A stretch of 13,460 bases of DNA from an uncultured Bacilli bacterium (GTDB taxonomy: Bacteria > Bacillota_I > Bacilli_A > RF39 > UBA660). The DNA is taken from contig CANQAO010000020.1 in NCBI GenBank assembly GCA_947589375.1, positions 1-13,460 of the forward strand. The letters are read 5' to 3'. Below, piece after piece: positions 8,236 through 13,460 of the stretch. The notes under the pieces were generated by a model, which was not told the DNA's origin, made no database searches, and was given only the letters and a program-made list of their open reading frames with translations. A program made the position numbers and the translations under genes. How positions within the stretch are numbered: position 1 is the first letter of the stretch; every line of letters begins with the position of its first letter.

Positions 8236-8832
8236 TTAGCTCCTTTCGTTTTGATAATAATTATATCTCTTAAAATGGTTATTTTTTTCTAATTTTTTGG
8301 TCATGATATTTTGAAGAACTCGGCTGGTGCCAGTTTTAAAATCATATTTATCTTTATAGGGTTCAACTAAAACACTATAAAGTCCAAACTCTTTTGCGCC
8401 TTTAATATCGGTCAGCATTTGATCGCCAATCATGACAGTATCATTTTTATTACCATCTAAAACAATTAAGGCTTTTTCAAAAGCTTTTTCATTGGGTTTA
8501 TCAGCTTTATATAGATAATTAGTTTCTAACACTCTAGCTACAGGTAAAACTCTTTCTTTAGCATTATTGGAAACTAAACAAACATTAAATTTTTCATTTA
8601 ATGATAAGAAAAAATCTTTTAATTTTTCATTTACCTCTAAACTATTTACTTCCATAATAGTATTATCGATATCAAAGATTAAATTAGTAAAACCATTTTG
8701 TTTTAAAAAATCATAATCGATACTATAAATATCCTTCGCATACATATCGGGAATAACTAAAGCTGTTTGCTTTTTATCACCCTTTAATACATTGATAAAG
8801 CTTTTAAACATCTCTATTTTTTGATTAGCCAT
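8236..8832 (-). CDS. yqeG: YqeG family HAD-IIIA phosphatase
   Basis: Haloacid-dehalogenase phosphatase of 198 aa. HAD motif I is FDIDNT (D54 nucleophile, D56 acid/base), motif II is VSN (S88), K112 fits motif III and motif IV is IGDQMLTD (D137, D142). It has no large cap insertion, as in the YqeG subgroup. The family is related to phosphatidylglycerophosphate phosphatases of yeast and plants (Gep4/PGPP1 group), so a role in phospholipid synthesis is possible. The substrate is not shown by the sequence. Start at 8832 has GAAGGG 5-6 nt upstream. It is the first gene of a four-gene operon with deoD and the two M16 genes. Confidence 0.9.
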   Translation of the reverse strand: MANQKIEMFKSFINVLKGDKKQTALVIPDMYAKDIYSIDYDFLKQNGFTNLIFDIDNTIMEVNSLEVNEKLKDFFLSLNEKFNVCLVSNNAKERVLPVARVLETNYLYKADKPNEKAFEKALIVLDGNKNDTVMIGDQMLTDIKGAKEFGLYSVLVEPYKDKYDFKTGTSRVLQNIMTKKLEKNNHFKRYNYYQNERS

Positions 8833-8876
8833 GGTTTCCCTTCTTTCTTAAGACTATTATTTTCCTTACTATTAAA

Positions 8877-8885
8877 AGTATAACA
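8877..8885 (-). promoter_or_regulatory. Extended -10 promoter of the yqeG operon
   Basis: Minus-strand TGTTATACT, a -10 box TATACT with the extended TGn element. No convincing -35 box is visible upstream. It would give a leader of about 40 nt before the yqeG ATG. Confidence 0.6.
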
Positions 8886-8942
8886 CAGTTTATTTATTTT
8901 ATTTTTAAAATCAATGCTTTTTTACATTTAACTGACAGAAAT

Positions 8943-8974
8943 AGACAGAAAAAAGGACTTTGAAAAAATCCTTT
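8943..8974 (-). terminator. Intrinsic terminator of the pseudopilin operon
   Basis: Stem AAAGGA / TCCTTT on the minus strand (arms at 8969-8974 and 8952-8957), with an 11-nt loop, followed by further T. The first arm includes part of the pseudopilin stop codon. Confidence 0.75.
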
Positions 8975-9335
8975 ATCCATTAAAAGTATATTTATATCTA
9001 TTACCATTTTTTGATATAGTAACCGTATCACTATCAGTGATAACTTCTTCTGTGATGGCATCTTTAATAACTTTATCTTCTAAAAAGCCTTCCTTTTTTA
9101 AAGTAGCAATGCTGACTTTACAACCTTCAGCCGTTTTACATTTATCATCAATAGTATACATATTGGCATTTACATAATTTTTAGCAGCTCTTTCGATAGC
9201 GATTTTTTGGGAATCACTGGCTGTTTGTCTACTTTCATTTATAGCATTCATAATTAATGGAGTTACAATAACACCAACGATACCTAAAATAACAATGACT
9301 CCTAAAAGTTCAACTAAAGTAAATCCTTTTTTCAT
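8973..9335 (-). CDS. Type IV pilin-like / pseudopilin protein with prepilin N-terminus
   Basis: Small secreted protein with a textbook class-III signal: MKKG, then FTLVELLGVIVILGIVG. A prepilin peptidase would cut between G4 and F5 and methylate F5, leaving the hydrophobic helix that packs into a pilus or pseudopilus core, with E9 as the conserved glutamate. The soluble part (about 85 residues) has two Cys about nine apart (DKCKTAEGC) that could form a disulphide, and a short beta-rich end. I choose the ATG at 9335 because GGGTGA lies just upstream. The in-frame ATG at 9347 has no ribosome site and would only add MGEK. It lies 24 bp downstream of a 7-TM protein gene. No assembly ATPase, inner-membrane platform or peptidase is in the window, so its machine must be encoded elsewhere. 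Confidence 0.85.
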   Translation of the reverse strand: MKKGFTLVELLGVIVILGIVGVIVTPLIMNAINESRQTASDSQKIAIERAAKNYVNANMYTIDDKCKTAEGCKVSIATLKKEGFLEDKVIKDAITEEVITDSDTVTISKNGNRYKYTFNG

Positions 9336-9359
9336 TTTTTCACCCATTTCATTTTTAAT

Positions 9360-10580
9360 TTAATGTATAGTTACAAATTTTTTAATATCTTCTTTGGTTA
9401 ATTTTTGACCATTATTATTATATAAGCTAATAGAAATCGTAAAATTATCTTTCGGATAATAAATGGTTACCGAAGATGTTTTAGCTTTATAACTATTTTC
9501 AGTATTATAGCTATAACCCTTTAATTTTTTGCCCTTAACTATTAAAGTAAATTCTTTATCTTTAACTTTATAGTCACTAGATAATTTCATTTCATTTACA
9601 ATTTCTTTATCCATTTCCAAATTATCTTTTGGTTTTGATAAATAAATAGAATACTGCAGGATATTATAATTATCGTTATTGATGTAAGTTTTAGAAATAT
9701 CGGTACTAGCAGATATTTTATAACCAGTAGGAGTATTATAGCTTACTTTAACGCCACCATATGATAATACTTCTTCACTTGTATTTACTTCACCTGTTAA
9801 TAAAGCATTAAACCAGATTGTTGTTTTTGGAAAACTAATCATTAAGCAAACACTAATTAAAACAGTCGCTCCAGCAAAAATTAATAAAACATAGCCATCA
9901 TTAAGGCCTTTCTTTTTAGTAAATTCTTGTTCATGTGTAAAGTTTAAATATAGAAAACCTAAAGATAAATACATATAAGGAAGTACATAGAAAAGTAATA
10001 ATCCACATGTCAAAATAGATCCTAAGAGCCAAAAGATAAAACTTACAAGCATACCATAAATGCGTACCCGGTGACCTGCAACCATGTCAATCGTTTTGGA
10101 AAGTACTTCGCGAATATTACCGTTTGTTTCTAAATAACTAAATGGTAACATTAAAACAACTGGGAAAACTAAAATTAAAATAGCTAGATTAATAAAAATA
10201 CCTACGATGGGAATAAGTCCAATAAGATTAGTGCCGAAAATTAAAGCAAAAATCACTATAAATATTAATTTTAAATATTGGTAATCTTTTAATTTGGCAA
10301 ATAAAGCTGAAAATTGAATATCTTTTTTTTGGCATTCCTTCATTGTCATATCGGTAAAACTTAAAATAAGAGGACTCATTAGACAAAAAATTAAACCGAG
10401 TATTATATCATTCAGTAATTTTATATTATAATGGTAACCAAAATATAAAGTTAAAAGATAAATTATACTAGTTAATACTCCCAAAATTACCATCATTATT
10501 AGTAGGGCTTTTGCTAAAAGTGTTTTAGGTTTAGTTTTAGCTTTCGCTTTAATACTAACCCTAGTTATATTATTTACCAT
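9360..10580 (-). CDS. Polytopic membrane protein with exported C-terminal domain, unknown function
   Basis: 406 aa from the chosen start. A basic N-terminus (KAKAKTKPK) is followed by about seven hydrophobic segments (roughly 24-46, 58-76, 103-122, 124-148, 174-192, 194-213, 230-250). A polar domain of about 140 residues (265-406), rich in N, K, Y, S and T, follows. N-in topology with seven spans puts that domain outside the cell. The membrane part recalls DUF975-type integral membrane proteins, a weak resemblance. The frame stays open to a TTG at 10607, but that stretch contains the TGTTATAAT promoter box. ATG 10580 has GGTGG about 5 nt upstream, so it is the start. Co-transcribed with the pseudopilin, which suggests surface or pilus-related work. 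No function is assigned. Confidence 0.75.
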   Translation of the reverse strand: MVNNITRVSIKAKAKTKPKTLLAKALLIMMVILGVLTSIIYLLTLYFGYHYNIKLLNDIILGLIFCLMSPLILSFTDMTMKECQKKDIQFSALFAKLKDYQYLKLIFIVIFALIFGTNLIGLIPIVGIFINLAILILVFPVVLMLPFSYLETNGNIREVLSKTIDMVAGHRVRIYGMLVSFIFWLLGSILTCGLLLFYVLPYMYLSLGFLYLNFTHEQEFTKKKGLNDGYVLLIFAGATVLISVCLMISFPKTTIWFNALLTGEVNTSEEVLSYGGVKVSYNTPTGYKISASTDISKTYINNDNYNILQYSIYLSKPKDNLEMDKEIVNEMKLSSDYKVKDKEFTLIVKGKKLKGYSYNTENSYKAKTSSVTIYYPKDNFTISISLYNNNGQKLTKEDIKKFVTIH

Positions 10581-10595
10581 ATTACCACCACTATT

Positions 10596-10637
10596 ATTAT
10601 AACACAAAAATAGAGTTTATTTAAAACCCTATGTCAA
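10596..10637 (-). promoter_or_regulatory. Promoter region of the 7-TM/pseudopilin operon
   Basis: Two overlapping minus-strand candidates. One is TTAAAT (10619-10624), 17 bp, extended -10 TGTTATAAT (TATAAT at 10596-10601), which leaves only about 9 nt of leader. The other is TTGACA (10632-10637), 17 bp, TCTATT (10609-10614), which gives a leader of about 20 nt that includes the ribosome site. Confidence 0.55.
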
Positions 10638-10661
10638 ATAGAATAAATTAATAATATTTAC

Positions 10662-10690
10662 TTACTCTTCGAGTTAACCCGTAGTATAAT
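10662..10690 (+). promoter_or_regulatory. Upstream promoter P1 of the small-peptide locus
   Basis: -35 TTACTC (10662-10667), 17-bp spacer, -10 TATAAT (10685-10690). The segment GTTAACCCGTAGTATAATT is 16/19 identical to the same region of P2, 123 bp downstream. It is divergent from the 7-TM operon promoter. Confidence 0.65.
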
Positions 10691-10754
10691 TGATTATAAG
10701 GAATATTGAGTAGTTGGGTGATTGCCGAATTCCGTAAAGGAAGGAGGTGATGTG

Positions 10755-10871
10755 ATGTCAAAAACTTTTCTTAACAATTTTCACTTGTCTTGCACGTTAA
10801 CGTATAGTATAATTAACTTAGGATATGTTTGGAATTTATCAGATGCTTTCCCTTTCTTTTACGAATCGTAA
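10755..10871 (+). CDS. Possible 38-codon upstream ORF or remnant of a duplicated toxin gene
   Basis: ATG at 10755, stop TAA at 10869-10871. The start is preceded by AAGGAGGTGAT (10741-10751), an 11-nt exact match to the anti-Shine-Dalgarno, with 7 nt from its GGAGG core to the ATG, so initiation should be strong. The peptide begins MSKTFLNNFH and is not clearly membrane-spanning. Its codons run straight across promoter P2 and the toxin leader, so the coding content is probably accidental. The ribosome site and first codons resemble those of the toxin (GGTGATG then ATG then a Lys-rich start), which suggests the front end of a tandem copy that lost its hydrophobic part. Alternatively it acts as a translated leader of the toxin mRNA, whose ribosome site begins 3 nt after this stop. 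Confidence 0.35.
   Translation: MSKTFLNNFHLSCTLTYSIINLGYVWNLSDAFPFFYES
10785..10813 (+). promoter_or_regulatory. Promoter P2 of the toxin-like peptide
   Basis: -35 TTGTCT (10785-10790), 17-bp spacer, consensus -10 TATAAT (10808-10813). Start site expected near 10820, giving a leader of about 70 nt before the peptide ATG. Confidence 0.75.
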
Positions 10872-10879
10872 CAGAAAGG
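10851..10879 (+). promoter_or_regulatory. Leader hairpin covering the toxin ribosome site
   Basis: CCTTTC (10851-10856) pairs with GAAAGG (10874-10879), the latter including the first half of the ribosome site AAAGGTGGTGAT (10875-10886). Inside, TTACG (10859-10863) / CGTAA (10867-10871) adds five more pairs across a 2x2 internal loop. In this fold the ribosome site is partly hidden. Confidence 0.55.
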
Positions 10880-10890
10880 TGGTGATGCTT

Positions 10891-10968
10891 ATGACTAAAA
10901 GAGAATTAGCTCTATTTAGCATAATTATCCTGCTATTTCTAGTAGTAATCATATTACTTTTGAAATAA
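10891..10968 (+). CDS. Short hydrophobic peptide, putative type I toxin
   Basis: 25-codon gene starting MTKRELALFSIIILLFLVV and ending in a run of I and L and a single Lys before TAA. A charged N-terminus (KRE) is followed by about 17 hydrophobic residues, one membrane span. The ribosome site AAAGGTGGTGAT (10875-10886) is near-consensus. An in-frame ATG at 10885 overlaps that site and would add only ML. It is the only protein gene with strong support on the plus strand. It has its own promoter P2, its own terminator (11019-11059) and a convergent RNA over its 3' end. Peptide size, membrane nature and layout match type I toxins such as TxpA, BsrG and Fst, which damage the membrane when overproduced. 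I do not recognise the exact peptide family. A harmless small membrane peptide is the main alternative. Confidence 0.7.
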   Translation: MTKRELALFSIIILLFLVVIILLLK

Positions 10969-10972
10969 CGAA

Positions 10973-11008
10973 GGCATCTGATTTCAACAACAGTTGATTT
11001 CAGATGCC
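10973..11008. terminator. Strong hairpin in the toxin-antisense overlap
   Basis: Perfect 9-bp outer stem GGCATCTGA (10973-10981) / TCAGATGCC (11000-11008), a TT/TT internal loop, then TCAAC (10984-10988) / GTTGA (10993-10997) with a 4-nt loop. On the minus strand it is followed by TTCGTTATTT, so it is the probable terminator of the antisense RNA. On the plus strand no T-run follows. Confidence 0.65.
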
Positions 11009-11018
11009 ACACCCATAA

Positions 11019-11059
11019 GGGAAGCATTTGATTAGCCACAACCAAATGTATCCTTTTTT
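11019..11059 (+). terminator. Intrinsic terminator of the toxin-like mRNA
   Basis: Stem GCATTTG (11024-11030) / CAAATGT (11043-11049), extended past an A-A mismatch by GGA (11020-11022) / TCC (11051-11053), loop of 12 nt, followed by six T (11054-11059). Confidence 0.7.
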
Positions 11060-11088
11060 ATTGTATGAAGTTTCCTTCATCTGTATAC

Positions 11089-11117
11089 ATTATAACACAT
11101 TGTTACCATGATGTCAA
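11089..11117 (-). promoter_or_regulatory. Perfect-consensus promoter of the antisense RNA
   Basis: Minus-strand TTGACA (11112-11117), exactly 17 bp, TATAAT (11089-11094), preceded by the extended element TGT. It is the strongest promoter in the window. It starts 2 bp past the tex stop and has no large ORF downstream of it until the plus-strand peptide. Confidence 0.88.
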
Positions 11118-11119
11118 AA

Positions 11120-13252
11120 TTAACTTTTTGGTTTAATAAGTGAAAGTGATACTTTATTTTTATCTTTCAAAATATCATCGACATAACAATCTACGATATC
11201 ACCAACGTTTACTACTTCCATTGGATGTTTAATAAATTTATCGGTTAATTTAGAAATATGGGCAAGGCCATCATTTTTTAAACCAATATCGATAAAAGCT
11301 CCAAATGGGGTTACATTACGCACTGTTCCTTGAAGATGCATACCAAGTTTTAAATCTTCTAAATGCAAAACATCATTTTTTAAAATTGGTTTGGGCATCT
11401 CATCACGGGGATCACGATTAGGTTTTTTAAGTGATTTAATAATATCTTCTAAAGTATAAGCATCAGTATTTAATTTATCAGTATAATCTTTAATATCAAT
11501 CTCAAAATTCATTTTATCAGTACCAATATCATTTAAAGTAAGTCCTAAACTATTTAATAAATTCATAGTTACCGCATAACTTTCAGGATGGATATCGGTA
11601 CTATCTAAAACATTTGAACCATCAATAATTCTTAAGAAGCCAACAGCTTGGGTATATACTTTTGGACTTAAAAGTTTTTTAATTGTTTCCCTACTCATTA
11701 TTTTTCCATGTTCATCACGATAAGCGACAATCTTATCAATATTAGCTTTCGTAAGGCCAGAGACATATTTTAAAAGTGATTTACTAGCAGTATTAATATT
11801 AACCCCGACACTATTTACGGCTTTAGTTACAACAAAATCTAAAGAAGTACTTAATTTTTTATCAGGAATATCGTGTTGATACATCCCAACCCCAATACTC
11901 TCGGGATCAATTTTTACAAGTTCCGATAGCGGATCTTGCAGACGTCTTGCAATACTAATAGCACTTCGTTCTTCGACATGTAAATCTGGAAATTCCGAAA
12001 TGGCGAGTTTCGAAGCTGAATAAACCGAAGCTCCAGCTTCACTGACGATAATATATTCAACTTTTCTTTTAGCTTCTTTAATCGTCTCTGCCACAAAGGC
12101 TTCACTTTCTCTAGAAGCGGTACCATTACCAATAGCGATAATATCGATATTATATTTGTCGATTAAATCAAGTAAAATTTGTTTACTTTTTTCTTTTTCA
12201 TTTTTCGGCTCATGCGGATAAATAACTTTAATGCATTCTTTTTTACCAGTGGCATCAACTACCGCTAATTTACAACCTGTACGATAAGCTGGATCAAAAC
12301 CTAAAACTCTTTTTTCTTTCATTGGTGGCTGCATAAGTAAATTTTCTAAATTTTTACTAAAGTTATCCGTAGCTTCATCTTCAGCTTTTTCCGTAAGTTC
12401 ACTTCTGATTTCTCTAGAAACTGAAGGTTCAATTAAACGTTTATAACTATCTTTAATGGCATCTTTAATAACATAGTTATAAGGTCCCTCTTTTTTAATT
12501 AATTTTTCTTCTAAATAGTTAAAAATTTTATCTTTATCGACATCGATATTAACGGTAATGACTTTTTCTTTTTCCGCTCTATTAATAGCTAAAACACGGT
12601 ACCCTTTTGCATATTTAACTTTTTCAGCAAAGTCATAATACATTTCGTAAACTTTATTCTCATCAATCGCATTTTTCTTTACTTTCGTTATTATTACGCC
12701 TTCATGATAAAATAATTTTCTAATCCATTTACGGTAGTAAGCATTATCACTTATCCATTCGGCAATAATATAGCCTGCCCCTTCCATCGCTTCTTCTTTG
12801 GTTTTTACTTTATCATTTAAATATGGTTTTGTAAGTTCATCTATTGGTTTAGCTGTATAACTCATAATTTGTTTCGCCAGTGGTTCTAAACCATTTTTAA
12901 TAGCTTCGGTAGCTTTGGTTTTTTTCTTTTCTTTAAATGGACGATATAAATCTTCCACTTCCACTAATTTTGAAGCGGTCATTATTTGACTTTTTAATTC
13001 TTCGGTAAGTAAACCTTTTTCATCAATTAGACGAATAACATCTTCTTTTCTTTTGAGTAAATTTACTTCATACATATAAACTTCATTAATTTTACGGATT
13101 TGTTCTTCGTCTAAGTTTCCAGTTACTTCTTTACGATAACGGGCAATAAAAGGAATTGTATTGCCTTCTTCTAAAAGTTTTAAAGTTTTTTCTACTTGAC
13201 TTACTTTGATTTTTAAATCTTCACTGATATTTTTTATAATATTTTCATTCAT
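11120..13252 (-). CDS. tex: Tex family RNA-binding transcription accessory protein
   Basis: Conserved cytoplasmic nucleic-acid-binding protein, the bacterial relative of eukaryotic Spt6, linked to transcription and RNA metabolism. The 710-aa protein has an N-terminal helical region with NTIPFIARYRKEVTG (31-45). A YqgF/RNase H-like domain begins at VLGFDPAYRTGCKLAV (about 315-330) and runs through IIAIGNGTASRE, HVEERSAISIARRLQDP and VGMYQHD. A helix-hairpin-helix region follows (VNINTASKSLLKYVSGL, about 480-515). The C-terminal S1 domain spans about 637-706 (GTVRNVTPFGAFIDIG, DGLAHIS). Length is slightly below the common 720-780. The start at 13252 is supported by AAGGATGG about 7 nt upstream. 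No convincing terminator lies between the stop and the antisense promoter. Confidence 0.95.
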   Translation of the reverse strand: MNENIIKNISEDLKIKVSQVEKTLKLLEEGNTIPFIARYRKEVTGNLDEEQIRKINEVYMYEVNLLKRKEDVIRLIDEKGLLTEELKSQIMTASKLVEVEDLYRPFKEKKKTKATEAIKNGLEPLAKQIMSYTAKPIDELTKPYLNDKVKTKEEAMEGAGYIIAEWISDNAYYRKWIRKLFYHEGVIITKVKKNAIDENKVYEMYYDFAEKVKYAKGYRVLAINRAEKEKVITVNIDVDKDKIFNYLEEKLIKKEGPYNYVIKDAIKDSYKRLIEPSVSREIRSELTEKAEDEATDNFSKNLENLLMQPPMKEKRVLGFDPAYRTGCKLAVVDATGKKECIKVIYPHEPKNEKEKSKQILLDLIDKYNIDIIAIGNGTASRESEAFVAETIKEAKRKVEYIIVSEAGASVYSASKLAISEFPDLHVEERSAISIARRLQDPLSELVKIDPESIGVGMYQHDIPDKKLSTSLDFVVTKAVNSVGVNINTASKSLLKYVSGLTKANIDKIVAYRDEHGKIMSRETIKKLLSPKVYTQAVGFLRIIDGSNVLDSTDIHPESYAVTMNLLNSLGLTLNDIGTDKMNFEIDIKDYTDKLNTDAYTLEDIIKSLKKPNRDPRDEMPKPILKNDVLHLEDLKLGMHLQGTVRNVTPFGAFIDIGLKNDGLAHISKLTDKFIKHPMEVVNVGDIVDCYVDDILKDKNKVSLSLIKPKS

Positions 13253-13274
13253 GTTTATCCATCCTTACCTATAA

Positions 13275-13283
13275 ATTATAACA
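13275..13283 (-). promoter_or_regulatory. Extended -10 promoter of tex
   Basis: Minus-strand TGTTATAAT (TATAAT at 13275-13280). The -35 region is only T-rich. Start site expected near 13268, about 16 nt before the ATG. Confidence 0.65.
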
Positions 13284-13391
13284 TATTTCCTAGAAAAGAA
13301 AAAGCAAACTAAAACAAAAGACAACCATTAATTAATCATACCTTTTTCCATTAAAACTTTAATAAGTCTTTATTTTTTACATGTTTTATGT

Positions 13392-13400
13392 TATACTTAA
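13392..13400 (+). promoter_or_regulatory. Promoter of the tRNA-Lys gene
   Basis: -10 TATACT (13392-13397), preceded by TG plus one base (the extended element), with a weak TTTATT (13369-13374) at 17 bp. It lies about 18 bp before the mature tRNA 5' end. The remaining bases of the 13284-13414 gap show nothing else clear. Confidence 0.55.
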
Positions 13401-13414
13401 TAAGTAACTTATTT

Positions 13415-13460
13415 GTCTCCTTAGCTCAGTTGGTAGAGCAACAGACTCTTAATCTGTGGG
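13415..13460 (+). tRNA. tRNA-Lys (anticodon CUU), cut by the window edge
   Basis: 5' part of a tRNA: acceptor strand GTCTCCT (13415-13421), TA at positions 8-9, D-arm GCTC AGTTGGTA GAGC, then anticodon stem ACAGA / TCTGT around the loop CTCTTAA. The loop centre CTT pairs with AAG, hence lysine. The variable loop, T-arm and 3' acceptor strand lie beyond the window. Confidence 0.9.

Larger units (their letters stand above)
10962..11082 (-). ncRNA. Convergent antisense RNA, putative type I antitoxin
   Basis: RNA of about 120 nt predicted from a perfect promoter (11089-11117), expected to start near 11081-11082. It opens with a 6-bp stem ATGAAG / CTTCAT (11065-11080) closed by a GAAA tetraloop, a stable 5' cap. 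It then runs through the reverse complement of the toxin mRNA 3' UTR. It ends after the strong hairpin at 10973-11008, which on this strand is followed by the T-rich TTCGTTATTT. Overlap with the toxin mRNA is roughly 100 nt and reaches the last toxin codons. By analogy with RatA (TxpA) it would pair with the toxin mRNA and block or destabilise it. Promoter and hairpins are seen. The RNA and its role are inferred. Confidence 0.65.

Noticed and set aside
8933..8948. Direct repeat GACAGAAA twice, two bases apart
   Set aside because: Only two short copies in an AT-rich gap next to a terminator. No CRISPR or operator pattern follows.
10581..10607. TTG start that would lengthen the 7-TM protein by nine residues
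   Set aside because: The stretch contains the TGTTATAAT promoter box. The ATG at 10580 has the ribosome site.
10756..10761. Minus-strand TTGACA that could start an antisense RNA to the upstream unit
   Set aside because: At 17 bp the would-be -10 is TTTACG, too far from consensus. No second antisense RNA is supported.
10672..10801. GTTAAC palindrome in both P1 and P2 as a repressor operator
   Set aside because: A 6-bp palindrome shared by two promoters that look duplicated is explained by the duplication. No longer dyad supports a specific regulator.
10839..11045. 68-codon minus-strand ORF opposite the peptide gene
   Set aside because: It is the antisense shadow of the toxin mRNA and the antisense RNA. 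It has no ribosome site, its composition is unlike a real protein and it runs through the antisense terminator hairpin.
60..13252. Possible UGA recoding, since no gene ends in TGA
   Set aside because: The tryptophan codons checked are TGG, ORFs are full length under the standard code, and preference for TAA is expected at this base composition.

Overview
The window is a low-GC, gene-dense bacterial segment. Gene content (miaB, ftsA-ftsZ, a paired M16 peptidase operon of the ymfF/ymfH kind, yqeG, deoD-type purine nucleoside phosphorylase, tex) and the strong AGGAGG-type ribosome sites point to a Firmicutes/Bacilli relative, probably one of the reduced, gut-type lineages near the Mollicutes. 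That placement is inferred from gene families only. Every recognised gene ends in TAA or TAG, and the tryptophan codons checked are TGG, so the standard bacterial code fits.

All ten large genes lie on the minus strand, so transcription runs from high to low coordinates. From right to left they are: tex (11120-13252); a 0.5-kb non-coding-looking interval (10608-11119); a two-gene operon of a 7-TM protein and a pseudopilin (8973-10580); a four-gene operon yqeG, deoD, inactive M16 subunit, active M16 subunit (4978-8832); the division operon ftsA-ftsZ (2555-4870); a zinc-type cation diffusion facilitator (1564-2442); and miaB (60-1478). A tRNA-Lys(CUU) on the plus strand is cut by the right edge. 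Most units have a readable promoter and an intrinsic terminator, often packed end to end, with terminator stems made from the last codons of the gene.

The most interesting part is 10660-11120. On the plus strand it has two related tandem promoters and a 25-codon gene for a short membrane-spanning peptide, ending in a terminator. From the opposite side, a perfect-consensus promoter (TTGACA, 17 bp, extended TGTTATAAT) drives a short convergent RNA overlapping the 3' half of the peptide mRNA. This is the layout of a type I toxin-antitoxin locus of the TxpA/RatA or Fst kind. The mRNA can also form two mutually exclusive structures: a hairpin hiding the ribosome site, and a 16-bp pairing between the 5' leader and the 3' end. 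An upstream promoter and a 38-codon ORF with a perfect Shine-Dalgarno look like the front half of a second, degraded copy, or a coupled upstream ORF. The toxin peptide matches no family I can name with certainty, so the locus may be undescribed.
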